From Diogma glabrata (taxonomy: Eukaryota > Arthropoda > Insecta > Diptera > Cylindrotomidae): a stretch of 64,000 nucleotides of DNA. The notes below the pieces were generated by a model. The model did no database searches, was not told where the DNA came from, and saw only the letters and a program-made list of their open reading frames with translations. The DNA lies in NCBI GenBank assembly GCA_963693315.1, contig OY856186.1, positions 77,474,042 through 77,538,041 of the forward strand. Reading direction: 5' to 3'. The translations under genes and the position numbers were made by a program. This document shows positions 30,167 to 42,951 of the stretch, one piece after another (position 1 is the stretch's first letter; every line of letters starts with the position of its first letter).

Positions 30167-32525
30167 TGATAGGATTGATTGTTGGATAGGATGGATATGT
30201 GATACAAAGGATAACTAGTTCTTTAACCAAAAATATATAAAACAAAAAAAATTGGTTTGCGTTCAGCGGACGGCCTTTAGTTGCTCCTCTTTGCGAACTG
30301 CAACTCTAGTTGCAGAAACATTAAAGAAGCCACCAGTGTATCCCTTATTGCCAGACTATATAGCATTTTGTAACGCACGCTATGATTTGACGGTGTATAT
30401 TTTCCTTTGTCATTTCTATGATAACATAAAGTCGGTATTGTTTCTATTATGTCCAGAAATGTACATGCAAGTGACTCTTTTTAGTTAAGGGAAAGTAAAA
30501 TGTTAATTCATGGTACAAAAAGCATATTTTGAAGAATTTGTTAAATGATACAGGTAAGGCTGGTTCATATAATTTATTTCCCGTTTAATAACATATGAAC
30601 AATATTTCCTAAATTTACATTGCAAAATATTGATGAATAAGCCGTTGACAACGACTCTTCACAGGCATATCAAAAAATTAAAATTATAAATCGTCACATG
30701 GGTCATCTGACACAAAAATAAATCAAAATGTGTTTATTAGGTGATATGTTTCTCGAAGGAACGCCGATTTCGATAGCACTTAAAAGTTAAGATTTCGGTA
30801 AAAATTATCGGCAATTTTTGTTATTGTAAGAAAAAAAATAATTATAATAAAAAACTGGATAGCGTTACCTGGTGATAAATTGTATAGAAATCATGTACAA
30901 AATTTGGTGCATAGATTTTGAGTTACAGAGTACACCGACTTTAAAAATTACAAGTTTCGGAAAAAAACGCTTTAAAGTTTTGTGTAAAAATTAAAAATTC
31001 TGCAGCAATTTACAAAGTCGTTATATACATACCTATGGAGCTCCTGCTACAAAGGTTTAATAATAAATGTATTCGGGTAAAAGCACTTTGTTAATCCCGC
31101 ATTGGCAACTGCAAAGCAAGTATAGCAAACTAGTCGAAAGAACGGACACTCAAATGCTCATAACTCCATTAATTTTGCTCCGATCGACTTGAAATTTTAA
31201 CATAATATTTTTGAGATGTTATACATTCAATAAAAAAAATGCAAAAAAAAAAATCTAAAACATTACCCCCTCCCTCAAGACTGATCTTAACTTCTTTCAC
31301 CATTTTGGTCATCCCGTTTCAGTTGATTTGGAACATTTATACATTGTTTTTAATAGTGCAAATGGCTTCATAAGGTTTTGACCTGTCTTGGGTATAAAAA
31401 CAATTTTAGTTGCCATCTATATCTGAGTATACGGACAAGACCAAAAGATTGCTTTGAACCTCTTACAGAAAAACTTGAAAAAATATTACAAACTACACCA
31501 CTCGATGGTTTCTACAGCCCATTTCATCCTATTTGAAGTGAATATTTAATTTGCTAAATAATCTGCAATACTTTTAGTTGTTGGATTTGGAGAACGTACG
31601 TCTTCGTTGCCGCATTATTCGGTTGAGTTCGACAAATATATTTGCTGTAATGTATTTTGAGTATCTATTTTTTCGTGTTGAACGTGCCGTTCCGATTGCA
31701 TTTGGTTGTACCGGCAATCACTTTACGCAGGATAACTTTAAATAATTAATTAATACCAAAAACACAAAGGCTATTTGTTACTGGCTGTTTATATTTCGGT
31801 TTGTTAAACCTTTTCCAGGAGTAATCAGAAATAATCAGGAGTAACTACTAATGATGGTCTAACTAGAAAATTGCTGAAAAATGTATGACTATATTCTGTC
31901 TTCCAACTAATCAAAATGCATGTCAAATAAAACAGTGTAAAACAAGCCAATTTAAATAACCGCACAGTTAAAATTCGACCACGAAATGCTAATTCCCAAA
32001 GTACCGACCACCCGAAATAATTATAGCCCATCAATAATCCCATTGCATTTCGTTTCACTAACTATTCATTTTATCTTTAACTATTCAATGCATTGAAAAT
32101 CAACAAATAATAGGTTAAGACACTTGGTATGAAATCATATTATAATTATAGATACCGATAAATGTTTCACACATCAAAAATAGTAATTACTACTTAACAA
32201 GTTGATGATTAACTGATTAATGATTATTAATGACTAAAGTCAATAGTAGAGTGAAAGATGATGATGTTCAAAAGAAAAGGAAATGAAAATTAGAAGTAAA
32301 AAACTTACAATTTTTTTTATTTAATTATAATTTTTTACATGTGTATTTTGTCGGAGGAGAAACTGAATTTGTCTATTAAAGGATTGATAGTTTTTTTTTC
32401 GAAAATATGTTTGGCACAATTTTTTTCACAATACATCCGTTCCCTTAACAACCCTTTGGGTGCTATAATATAAGTTAATTAATTTTTAAAATTAAAGTTG
32501 TTTATAAATTTCTAATTATTTTTGT
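30167..32525. other. Non-coding stretch
   Basis: No gene is supported. The 77-78-codon frames at 30252-30488 and 31825-32058 show no motifs. Sequence at 31140-31320 (CTCAAATGCTCATAACTCC) looks like an interspersed repeat but I see no second copy here. Confidence 0.5.
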
Positions 32526-32547
32526 TGTTTTTTCGTTTTAGGTAAGT
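32526..32547 (+). promoter_or_regulatory. Candidate recursive splice site (AG/GTAAGT)
   Basis: A T-rich tract ends in TTTTAG at 32541 and is followed at once by GTAAGT (32542-32547). A fused 3' and 5' splice site of this type is how recursive splicing points look in long insect introns. A second AG/GTAAGT lies at 32601/32602. No flanking exon has been identified, so this is tentative. Confidence 0.3.
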
Positions 32548-32609
32548 CTTATTCATACTTCTTCTCTTTACAATAATTTGAGCTAAGATAGTTAGGTTTA
32601 GGTAAGTAA

Positions 32610-34258
32610 TATTTCTATTTGTCTTTGAATTTCTTTAGGAAATTATTCCCTTTCTTCAAAAAACTATTCTATTTTCGATGCACTTAATCGATGATGGGTG
32701 TAATGCAATATATTTTATATTGTAGTCACTTTATACACTTAAGTTCCACATTACCATGGTTGTTTAAAACTATGGTAGCGTTAATTTTTTACAGTCGATA
32801 GTTGCGGTATTCCATATTATTACGATTTTTACCAAAGGTCCTCATAAGCCCGAATCAAATTTCATTATCGGTCTTCTTTCTCGTACCGCGCGATTTTTTA
32901 TCGCATGATATCTCCTCATCGACTTGTCCAAATGATGTTGAAATTTTTGCGCTCGACGATCGTAGAATTTTATGTATCGAACTCTGTTTTTCTGTAATAA
33001 CACTAGATTACATGGTTTTGCCTTTGAAATTTTAAGTGTTTTTTCTTAACAATTGAGGTGCAAGCAGTTTCCAAAAAATTATGAAAAAAAATCCAACACG
33101 TCACGTTAGCAAAATATTTATTGGTCCCAGCATCCTTGATAATTTTGCTCCAAAAATTTCAAATCCTAGTGAAAATACTCTTCATGTTCGTCGCTGACTT
33201 GTCCGAGGTTTTCAGGGAATAAATCGAGGTGCGAGTGACAGAAATAAATTTTTAAATTCATATTGACATCCATTCGTTTAAAATTGTGAAATGAATTAAC
33301 AATTAACTGTTAGAAATTTTGATTTATTTGGTTAAATTCTCTTTGTTTTGCAGAAACAACTGAAAGTTTCCGAAACTTGGTGCTTGTCTGAGCTGTAGCT
33401 CAGCTAATTAGCTTTAAAAGAATAAAAAAAAATCCCAAACGGCCATCTTTGCTTTTATAGCGGCCGACAGACTTTTCGTGACATCTACAATGAACATTAC
33501 CCTCGAAGTTGAAACCTGTTTATTTTGTAATTTCTTTCCGGAAGAATTTTTAATTCGATTTCATACAGTTAATGCAACTTCAAAAATTTAAAGCAGAAGG
33601 TCCCTTCTGCCACACAGTTATCTATACAAGTATATACGATATGATATGATTTAGAAGACGATATTTATAAATAAAATACCAATATTTCAGAACAGCCACG
33701 ACGGAGTTTATCTAAAATCGAAAGCTAACTATAGTAAGTGCCTTACTAGTAAAAATTACCGGAAAAGTACCTAGAAAAAATTTAGGGCTTTGTCCAGTGT
33801 GTCCGAGTTGCCTCACTATATCTCCGAACATCAGAAAACAAAATAATTGAAAAAATGTACGAAAATGTCGTACGAAAACCATAGCGATCGAAATATTATT
33901 TGAAGAAGGTTGAGAGTAAATATTTTGGAAAAAAATTATTTCAGACCTTGACACATATGAAGTGATTGATTTTGTACTATACCATAGAATTTTTTTGTAA
34001 TTTTCAACTGAGTTTCGACCTCTTTCCCTTATCACCGAAAATTACAAAACCACAAAATTGAACAAATTTATATTTGTTTGAACAAATTTGAACAAATTTA
34101 TATTTGATATTTCAGCAGGTATTCCGCAGACAAATTTTGTTGGTTCTCTTTGACTGTCGCTCGAATTCCTAATAGCATTAGGAACAGCCGTGCCTCAATT
34201 ATAAGTGTATACATAGAGTGGTAGTTCATCGCATGGCGTTTAGAACATAAATTTTAAC
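32610..34258. other. Non-coding stretch
   Basis: AT-rich DNA. Reading frames at 32802-33035 and 33712-34035 have no recognisable content. There is a small tandem repeat of AACAAATTTATATTTG near 34060-34105. Confidence 0.5.
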
Positions 34259-34419
34259 TTCGGATTGGTTTTTGTGAACAATTAAGCTTAAGTACATATT
34301 GGAAATCACTTGAATTTTGCAATTCGAAATGATTTTTCATTTTCTCTATTTCGAATTGCAAAATTCAAGTGATTTCCAATATGTACTTAAGCTTAATTGT
34401 TCACAAAAACCAATCCGAA
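34259..34419. repeat. Perfect 72-bp-arm inverted repeat
   Basis: The arms 34259-34330 and 34348-34419 are exact reverse complements with a 17-bp spacer. The arm starts TTCGGATTGGTTTTTGTGAA. The perfection implies a recent origin or ongoing homogenisation. It could be a MITE reduced to its ends, or a transcribed hairpin. There is no clear target duplication. Confidence 0.95.
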
Positions 34420-34950
34420 ATTAAAAAATTCCCCTAATGTTGTCTATATTTCCTAACCAAAAATATAACAACATATTGACTTTACGTCAGATATTAAGTT
34501 TCGCATTGATTGGCAACAATCAATAATGACTTTACACCCGTGACTTAGGATGTTGATTAGAATGTTGACTTAGATGTTGACGAAATATTCTCTCATCCTA
34601 TGAATTCACACATCGTAATATCTAGAAATTTAATACAAAAAATACCAAAGAAATAAATTTTAACGTTCATCGCCTTCTTTTTTGTGCCTGTTTAATTTCA
34701 TCATATTCGATTTTATTTTCGGCTTTCTGGACGACTACCAACACCGTATAAATTGACACTAAATTAATCCGAGACATACCTTGCATCTGTTACAACATCG
34801 TGTTTACCTTGCACATGTTGAATATCAGTAGTAAATTGATTTATGTAATCCAAGTGTCTTGATTTTCATGAATTTCTTTCAGTAGTAGTTTGAATTGCCC
34901 TAGTCAGAAGCTATAAGTATATGAAAATAGTGAAATTCGTGATAGTCTAA

Positions 34951-37695
34951 GATCCGAGTATAGAACGACCTTCACCGAGCTGGTTAATGGATGAAAAGTA
35001 TTTTATATTAAATTAAATATGTTAATAAATATATTGCAAGTGGGTTGTCTAAAAAATTTCGGTCCAGAATATGATTAATTAAAAATTTAAAAATTAATTT
35101 TTTCTAAACATTTCACCGTTTCGGTTAATAGACAAATGACATACCAATCAAAAGTATGAAGCCTTTAGAATATGCAATCGATAGGTTGTCTATTTTTTTC
35201 CCGTCATAACTTAGGGTTGGCAGGTATAAAAAGGCAGATCGAAATTAGTAATTTGCACCGGTCTGGTTAATGAATAAACTTTATGTCAAAATAAAGATTA
35301 TTTTATTACAAACACGGTGATATAGGGTTGTCTGCAAAAAATCAGTCCTGAATTAGGGTTGTCGAGTTTTAAAAAGTGCAATATTCCTACGAATGAATAC
35401 GTGCGACAGAGAGGTTCCAGCGAACTTTTTGTCTGTGAAAATAAAAAGGATAGCGATAGACTTGTAAATGCTGCGCATTATTTTGGAACAGCTTGCCACA
35501 ACATTCAGAATTGAATTGAAAACTATTAACCAGTTTAATGCACAGAAACATTGTCTTTCGTTTCGTTCTTTATACATTCAAATAACATCTAGAATTATTA
35601 TTTACAGTTAACCTATATTGTATAATTTAGTATGTATAACTTATTTACATTTAAAATATGAATTAAATAAATTTAGAATACAAGAAAAAATTTTAGTTTC
35701 ATTTTTATCGCAATGGATAACTAATTGCAGCAAATAATTTGTGTTTAATACAGGTGCGTCACTGAGAGAAATAATATTCTAATATTAAATAAAAGCTTTT
35801 CTCAAATACAGAAACTCTTAGTTGATGAAAATTCGAAGCTGATCTTCTAGATTATAGAATAACTGGTTTAAACCGAGAGAAGTTTTGTTAGTTTTATCAA
35901 TAAGTCCAATTTATAGATTAAGATTAACTTATTCAATTTCATTTAATTACGAAATTCTCAATTTAAATCATCAACAATTATTTAAAGAATTTTACAATCA
36001 ATTTAATAGCTATACGCTTCAAAATAGAATTTCAATAAATTAATGATTTTGTGCAACTTTTATTCTCATTTTTACTCAAATAAATTACAATCATTTCTAG
36101 AACAACAATTTCTTAAAAAATTATTTCTAATACAGTTTTATTTTGAGAAAATTACAATCAAATTTTTTTAACTCAATTTCTCAAATTTCAAAGTGATTCA
36201 AGGTAGATTCATAAATTATGGCTTATTCTTGATTTATGTTAAATTTAATCAATATTGGTATATCCAGGGTTCGCAACTAAATTTTATTGGAGTGCCAAAA
36301 CATTTTTTTTTAATAATCGCTATTTTTGCGTGCCAATACATTTGTGAAATAGTACATTTTGCTACAAGAGATGAAGAAATGAAGTGGCATGCAACTTTCA
36401 ATGGAAGAAGAAATTAGCTGATCTACATTGAATTTCTAAGCGATAGAGTTGAAGATTTTCTAAGAGATTAGACTGTTTTAACTTATGTGAATTAATTTAA
36501 ACCAGTAAGTTAAATAAATTTTCCTGAACTTAATTTTGGATTTAACTAGTCTCATTTTTTATTAAGGTTGACATTGATTTCTATTTGCATTAAAATGACG
36601 AGTATGCTGCTCATGACCAAGTGGCCAGATTTTTTAAAAGTCATCAATTTCAGCCTGACTAAACATTAAACAAGATTTTTACATTCAAATTGTATGCGAA
36701 ATTTTCTTTTTTATAATACTAAACGAAATAATAATTAATATAATAAAATAAATATTTATTAAATATGTACTTAAGTAAAATATTAAATATTGCCTAAATA
36801 TTTCTTAAAATAAAACTGATTATATTTTTTTATTCATATAAATTATTTAATATTTACCTTTAAAGAGAATCTATAATTTGAAATTATGAAAGATAGAAAT
36901 AAACAAATAAATACCTGTATTAAACACAAATTATTTGCTGCAATTAGTTATCCATTGCGATAAAAATGAAATTAAAATTTTTTCTTGTATTCTAAATTTA
37001 TTTAATTCATATTAGAAATGTAAATAAGTTATACATACTAAATTATACAATATACGTTAACTGTAAATAATAATTCTAGATGTTATTTGAATGTATAAAG
37101 AACGAAACGAAAGACAATGTTTCTGTGCATTAAACTGGTTAATAGTTTTCAATTCAATTCTAAATGTTGTGGCAAGCTGTTCCAAAATAATGCGCAGCAT
37201 TTACGAGTCTATCGCTATCTTTTTTATTTTCACAGACAAAAAGTTCGCTGGAACCTCTCTGTCGCACGTATTCATTCGTAGGAATATTGCACTTTTTAAA
37301 ACTCGACAACCCTAATTCAGGACTGATTTTTTGCAGACAACCCTATATCACCGTGTTTGTAATAAAATAATCTTTATTTTGACATAAAGTTTATTCATTA
37401 ACCAGACCGGTGCAAATTACTAATTTCGATCTGCCTTTTTATACCTGCCAACCCTAAGTTATGACGGGAAAAAAATAGACAACCTATCGTTTGCATATTC
37501 TAAAGGCTTCATACTTTTGATTGGTATGTTATTTGTCTATTAACCGAAACAGTGAAATGTTTAGAAAAAATTAATTTTTAAATTTTTAATTAATCATATT
37601 CTGGACTCGCAATATATTTATTAACATATTTAATTTAATATAAAATGCTTTTCATCCATTAACCAGTTCGGTGAAGGTCGTTGTATACTCGGATC
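34951..37695. mobile_element. Foldback-like element with ~800-bp inverted arms
   Basis: The left arm 34951-35755 (805 bp) and right arm 36913-37695 (783 bp) are inverted repeats. The difference is a 22-bp segment around 35043-35064 present only on the left. The termini read GATCCGAGTATA. Inside each arm CACCGxxxxGGTTAAT recurs at about 34973, 35116 and 35257 (left arm). GGTTGTCT followed by A or T runs recurs at about 35044, 35184 and 35324. The arms are therefore built of roughly 140-bp internal repeats. The 1.16-kb centre shows no transposase I recognise. The architecture resembles Foldback/Galileo-type elements. Confidence 0.85.
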
Positions 37696-38284
37696 CTATA
37701 CTATGACCAACCTTCTAAAAAAATCTAAAATGTTTAATGGTTAAATAGATTAACAACAATTCCCTATCGAATATTGAAAATTTTCTCTCGCTTTCTGTCA
37801 ATTTCTTTGAAAAGGGCTCCAAGGGTTTTCAGTTTTTATTGTACTGTTGAATCACTTCCTTGATTGCTATATTTAATGTATCAGTAGTATTGTTGAATTT
37901 TGCATCAGTCAAGCGGATGCGCTAGCATTGTAATTTCCCAAATTTTAATTTTTAAACTCTCAAATGCTTCGTTGCATTCGGAGGGCCAACTTAAATTAAT
38001 TAATAGAAGTTTTAGTTCTCTTTAGTACCTGCTCATATTCTCATATATATTGTAGTAATTAACTATGCGAACAAATTGTTGAATTTTCTTTATAAAGCTT
38101 TTTAATGGTATTAATTTTTTCTTTTGAATGAGAGGGGAAGTGCCTCTTATTTTGTGGCTCAAGAAATCTAAGGTATTGTACAACCTAAACCTAGCTAGTC
38201 TACTTAATATCTGTACTTTATGTTGTTTGCGCTGACTAAGCCTAATTGAAAGAAGCAACGTGGCTCATATTTTCGAGCGAGTAA

Positions 38285-38450
38285 TAACGTACCATCATCA
38301 AGGAGTATTCCATATTTAAGATTGAGGGTGCTACCGTTGACTAAATAGAGTTCATCCACCAGCTCCTCCAAGTTATCATCTTTTTTAGTGATATCTCACG
38401 GAAACTTATATGTTAATAGCAGGGTCTGGAGTGCGCGAGGTTGACTCATT
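38285..38450 (+). repeat. Dispersed repeat family, copy 4 (plus)
   Basis: Landmarks are CATCATCAAGGAGTATTCCA, GGTGCTACCGTTGACT, GAGTTCATCCACCAGC and GTCTGGAGTGCGCGAGG. They match 10830-10990 on the same strand and two minus-strand copies elsewhere in the window. Confidence 0.6.
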
Positions 38451-40935
38451 CGTAGATCTAAAATTAGAAACAAAACAGTTGATGCATTTGGATCTTTCTT
38501 TCATTTTTGTTTCAACAAAATGCAATATTTCTAACCGGTTTTCTTCCTATATATTAATCAAGAAAGAAGATGATTGTGAATATCTTTTGTAGGTTTTTTT
38601 TGTGGAAAACGTAGATGAAATGGTAACATAAATGTTTCAAGTAGCCGATCTTTTTACTCGTTCATTTATTCTATTATAGATAATATAAATATTAGGTTTA
38701 AAACATACGAGCTCAGTTCGATTTTGATTATTAAATCACAAAATTTAATAAAAGATTCTCGAGTACGCGTTTCATTTTTAAATAAATAAAAATTAAAAGT
38801 TTATTCATTAGTTCGAAAATCAATTAGTTCAAAAAATTGTTATTTAGTCGGTGACTATTAATTTGTGAAAATAAAATTATTAAATTTTCTGATCGAGATG
38901 CAATTGATTTACTCGAGTCGGGGGTTTAATGTGTAATATAAATTGTGTAATATTCACCTCTGTGCCGTTATATTCTTTTGTGCAAGAACTTGGAGTCTTA
39001 AAATAACAAGTTTGCATATATTCGATTTTTTTTAGAACTAAGCACACAAACATCTCAAAAATAAATTTTTTAACGCAAGTGTTTTAATATCAATATCCAA
39101 TAGAGTGATAGAATTACAAGATAGACAAAATGTCCCTAAAATTGATGATTGAGAGACAGATAGAAAAATAATAACAGAAATTGTTGTCAATTTTAAAATG
39201 CAGCTTCGAAACGACTTGATACAAAATCTTCAATATGCTAGTTTACATCAGAATATAAAAAAGTGCTTCTAAAGCGATTAGTGAGTTTACACGTTAGTGA
39301 AGGTAGAACATTGGAAGGTTTCATGTCGGGATCACCAAATATGGAGTAATAAAATAAATAGCTACTTTATTTAATTAGCTACCTTTATATTTTTTATTTA
39401 ATTAACTGTTTTAATATTACACAACTATTCATAAATATGGTTAAATGTAGCTAAACACAATATAATATAGTTTTACTTCACTATTTGTCAAAAATCTGGA
39501 TCAACGAAATTTTGAGCTATCGTTAATAGATTGATCTATATCCGGCACCTTCAATATGCTTCCCAACTTTGTTTTTTTTTTCGTAAATAAACTGCTACAG
39601 TCTACAGGTTCGACCAGGATTTCAGTGAAATGAAGATCCTCATTGATAGGTATATACACTGAGGTATATACTTCCGTAGACTCTCCAAAAGAAGTATTTT
39701 GTGTTTTTTTGTCATTGAGTGGTCTGCAAGGTGTGCGGCTAGTCTTAAGATATCTAAAATGGCAGTGGCCTATAAGAGAACTCGATCTCTACAATTAGTA
39801 TTGAAGTGGTGCCCGCTTCCATAATGCAAATTATATATTTTTGTTTTCACGTTAGCGACTGGTGTCATTCACCTTTAGTCAATCGATTCTTCGGCATTGC
39901 CCTTACCATTGGAATATTTTAAGGTGTTTAAAGCTTATATTACTGCACTTATATTTCTGCTTGCAGAAGTAGACAAGGTTCCAACTATAACAGCATTTCT
40001 GCCTATAAAAGACGTCGAGAGGAATTCCGTTTGTTCACTTCCCATGTTCGTCTTTTCTATACATTTGAATCGTTGCAATGTAGTATTCTTTTTTAGTTCG
40101 GAATCCTGATCTACCATATACCCCTTCGCCACTCTCATACCTCGCTCTGCTATATATGTCCGTCAGTGTTCCGTGAAAAATCTATGGGCAACGGAATGAC
40201 AAATCGGCTAGAGCCTGCATCACCCAACGGTAATCTTAGAAAATGAAAAATAATTTGATTGTCAAAAGTTTTTAAACAAATGACCCTTCGGAAATGTGTT
40301 CAGTTTTGTTCAAATACAAAAACATAGTAACAACTTAATATCTTTCTGTAAAAAATAAAATAAAATCGATTGCGGTAAACTGTTAGCAGCTGCTAACAAC
40401 TAAATGCTTGACAGGTGCACTTAATATTCTGCATGATGACAGATTTATTATAAATCTCTAAGTTATGTAGGTATGTTGAAGGTTGTGTTATTTATTTGTT
40501 AGCAAGATACTATTCAGTTACTTACTGCTTCTGGAGAGTGTTGGAGGACGTAGATAGTTTAGTTTAAAGATATAAAAATGGGGAAATTGACTTTCTTTTT
40601 TTTTCGTTTTGCGTAATTAAGTCAAAATATTATAAACAATTGAGTAAAACAAAACTATTTTCACATTAATGTTGATAATAAACAGAAACATAATGCTTTT
40701 ATTGTTATTCTTGAAATTTATAGTTAGAAAGAGTTTCGCGGTATAAATTATTTTTTAAACTGTTTTTTTAAATAAAAAACACATCAAAATAAAAAAAAAA
40801 CAAAATGTATGAAAATATTAAAAAAAAAATGTAATTTGTAAGAAAAGAAATGAACTCAGTTTTAAACGAATCGTCGGTACGATTATATCAATATAAAATG
40901 CGCGCGCTTTCATAATTAAAAAAAAAAATAAAAAT
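38451..40935. other. Non-coding stretch
   Basis: No gene is recognised. The overlapping frames on opposite strands at 39897-40109 and 39935-40138 show no family motif. The patch 39590-40200 is less AT-rich and may be an old element. Confidence 0.5.
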
Positions 40936-41190
40936 ATATCGTCGCCTTAATAATGAAACAACGTATGCTATTTATACGTTGTTTTTATATTATAGGTGCG
41001 CTGCATTCCCCATAAGGGTATCTTTGAATTGGCGTTTTTACATTTTCGAATTATTTTATGACTGGGGGTTAGAATTAATAAATTATAAATTAACGTCCAT
41101 GCAAATGCATGCGCACATCAAACTTTAAACTCAAATATCTCGAAACTATACTTTTGCGTATACGCCATTTCATTATTAAAGCGACGATAT
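40936..41190. mobile_element. MITE-like element, ~31-bp terminal inverted repeats
   Basis: The ends read ATATCGTCGCxTTAATAATG on both strands (40936 onward, and inward from 41190). They match over about 31 bp with a few mismatches. The 255-bp element has no coding content. A short internal hairpin, CAACGTAT...ATACGTTG, lies near 40960-40985. Confidence 0.65.
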
Positions 41191-41531
41191 TAAGTGTAAA
41201 ATTGTGAATGAAAAAAAGTGTAAATCAATTTAAAAATGTAATAATTAATTAATTATAAGAAAAAAAATTAAAAAATATATCTAAAACTAGTGTGAAACAA
41301 TGACGCGCGACAGTCCATTAATTTTAGTGTTCCTCCCGATTTACGATATGTGCGTAGGCGTTTAATTTTCTTTTTCTATTTTCTTTTTGATGCATGACAT
41401 AAACAGAAAAAAAGAAAAACCTCAACTGGATAATGTATTTCCAAGAATATTAAATTTTCATTTATGATATTTTGTAATAAATTAAGTAAAAAATCAAAAT
41501 TTTTTAAAATAAAAATAGAATCAAGATGTGA

Positions 41532-41555
41532 AATTAATAATAATAATAATAATAA
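41532..41555 (+). repeat. (AAT)n microsatellite
   Basis: About seven uninterrupted AAT/ATA units form a simple sequence repeat in AT-rich DNA. Confidence 0.9.
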
Positions 41556-42474
41556 AAATATTAGTGCTATGCTGCTATTGTTGTATTTTCATATTTTTTT
41601 TTTGTTTGGTTTATAACAATTAGAAATAACGTAATTGTTGTTTTGTAACTGTTATGTTTCTATTATAATTACAATAATGTTTCGATTGACTTCATTGTCA
41701 TGTTTTTCATGCATAGAAATTAATATTTATAACGGATTGATATATAAATATTATAATAACTAAAGGAAAATTATGAAAGAGAAGTTTCTGTCTACTTAGG
41801 AAAAACACCGCTAATGTTTATTGATAGAAACGGTGAGTGTTTTTCATCAATAATTTACATAAGAATAAAAACTTATTACGAAAAATTTAGATTTGTTATG
41901 ATTTAATTTTTTAATTGACTGTGGTCGGAAGATCTGTAAAGAAATTTAACACTAATATGAATTTTTATAAGTTTTAGTAGATCGGATGTTGTGGATTTGT
42001 TTTTAAAAAAAATGATTGATTTATTTATAAAACAAAAGATGATGAAATGGATTGGTATAGAGATTTAGGTGCGAATCACTTTGAAATTCAATAATAGTGA
42101 TAAGGAAATATTCTGCGGTTTTATTGTAAATGTAACTATGTCAAGGTATTGAGTTAAAATTTTGACATATATATTACATGTCATTTTTTTTATATGGTGA
42201 AATTTGTTTGTTTGTTTTGAAAAATATTGCTTTTTACAGTATTCACTCTACAAATACTAACACGGTGGAAAATGTTTAGGTAACACGCGTGTCAGACTTG
42301 GCACACTTACAAATTTTCCTGGCACGGAAAAACACAATTTCAGGTTTTCTATAAAGTTCGGTTAAACATCGACAATTATGCAAGTGACTTTTTTAAACTT
42401 CATCGCAGTTTTATAATTATATTTAATAAATAAAGTTTTTATGATTGGTTTAATTTTTAAACTTCTTATGCCGA

Positions 42475-42951
42475 GTCCACACCTACAAATAATTGCGGCG
42501 AACACGCGCGCCGCAAATATTTACGGCGCATTCTACGTAGCGTGGACGTATGTGGCGCACGGAAAGGACGCAAGAATTTTTTTCACATTAAACACACACG
42601 ATCCGTAGCTTGTCGGTTTTTTGACAAACATCAAAGAGATTTTTGCCGCATGCTGTTTCTAGTGTGGACGCTTTCCACACCTTAAAAATTTATTTAGTTC
42701 ATATCCATAATTATTTATTTGCAATAAATATTATATTTTAATATAAATATCAAAAAATACAATTTGAACTAGGAAAGTACAAAAGCCTCGACAAAAACGA
42801 ACGATTCAGAAAACTAATATAACATCTTCTCGAATGGCTTGAGCGGAGTGACTTAAAAATTTACGTGAATAAATATTTGTGTGATAAAATATTTTTGTGG
42901 CGAAAATATTTGCGACGCACGCGTTCGCCACACAAATTTGTAGTTGTGGAC
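42475..42951. mobile_element. GC-rich-ended MITE-like element (477 bp)
   Basis: The ends GTCCACA(C/A)CTACAAAT (42475 and, inverted, 42951) continue into GxGGCGAAC-CGCGxGxCGC-AAATATTT on both sides. That gives imperfect inverted repeats of about 60 bp. The CpG-dense ends stand out from the AT-rich surroundings. The interior contains further GTGTGGACG/CCACACC copies. No coding. Confidence 0.7.

Noticed and set aside
35353..37315. Two matching 74-codon frames at 35353-35577 (-) and 37091-37315 (+) as a duplicated gene
   Set aside because: They lie at equivalent places in the two inverted arms of the foldback element, so the match is a by-product of arm identity. The translation shows no protein family.
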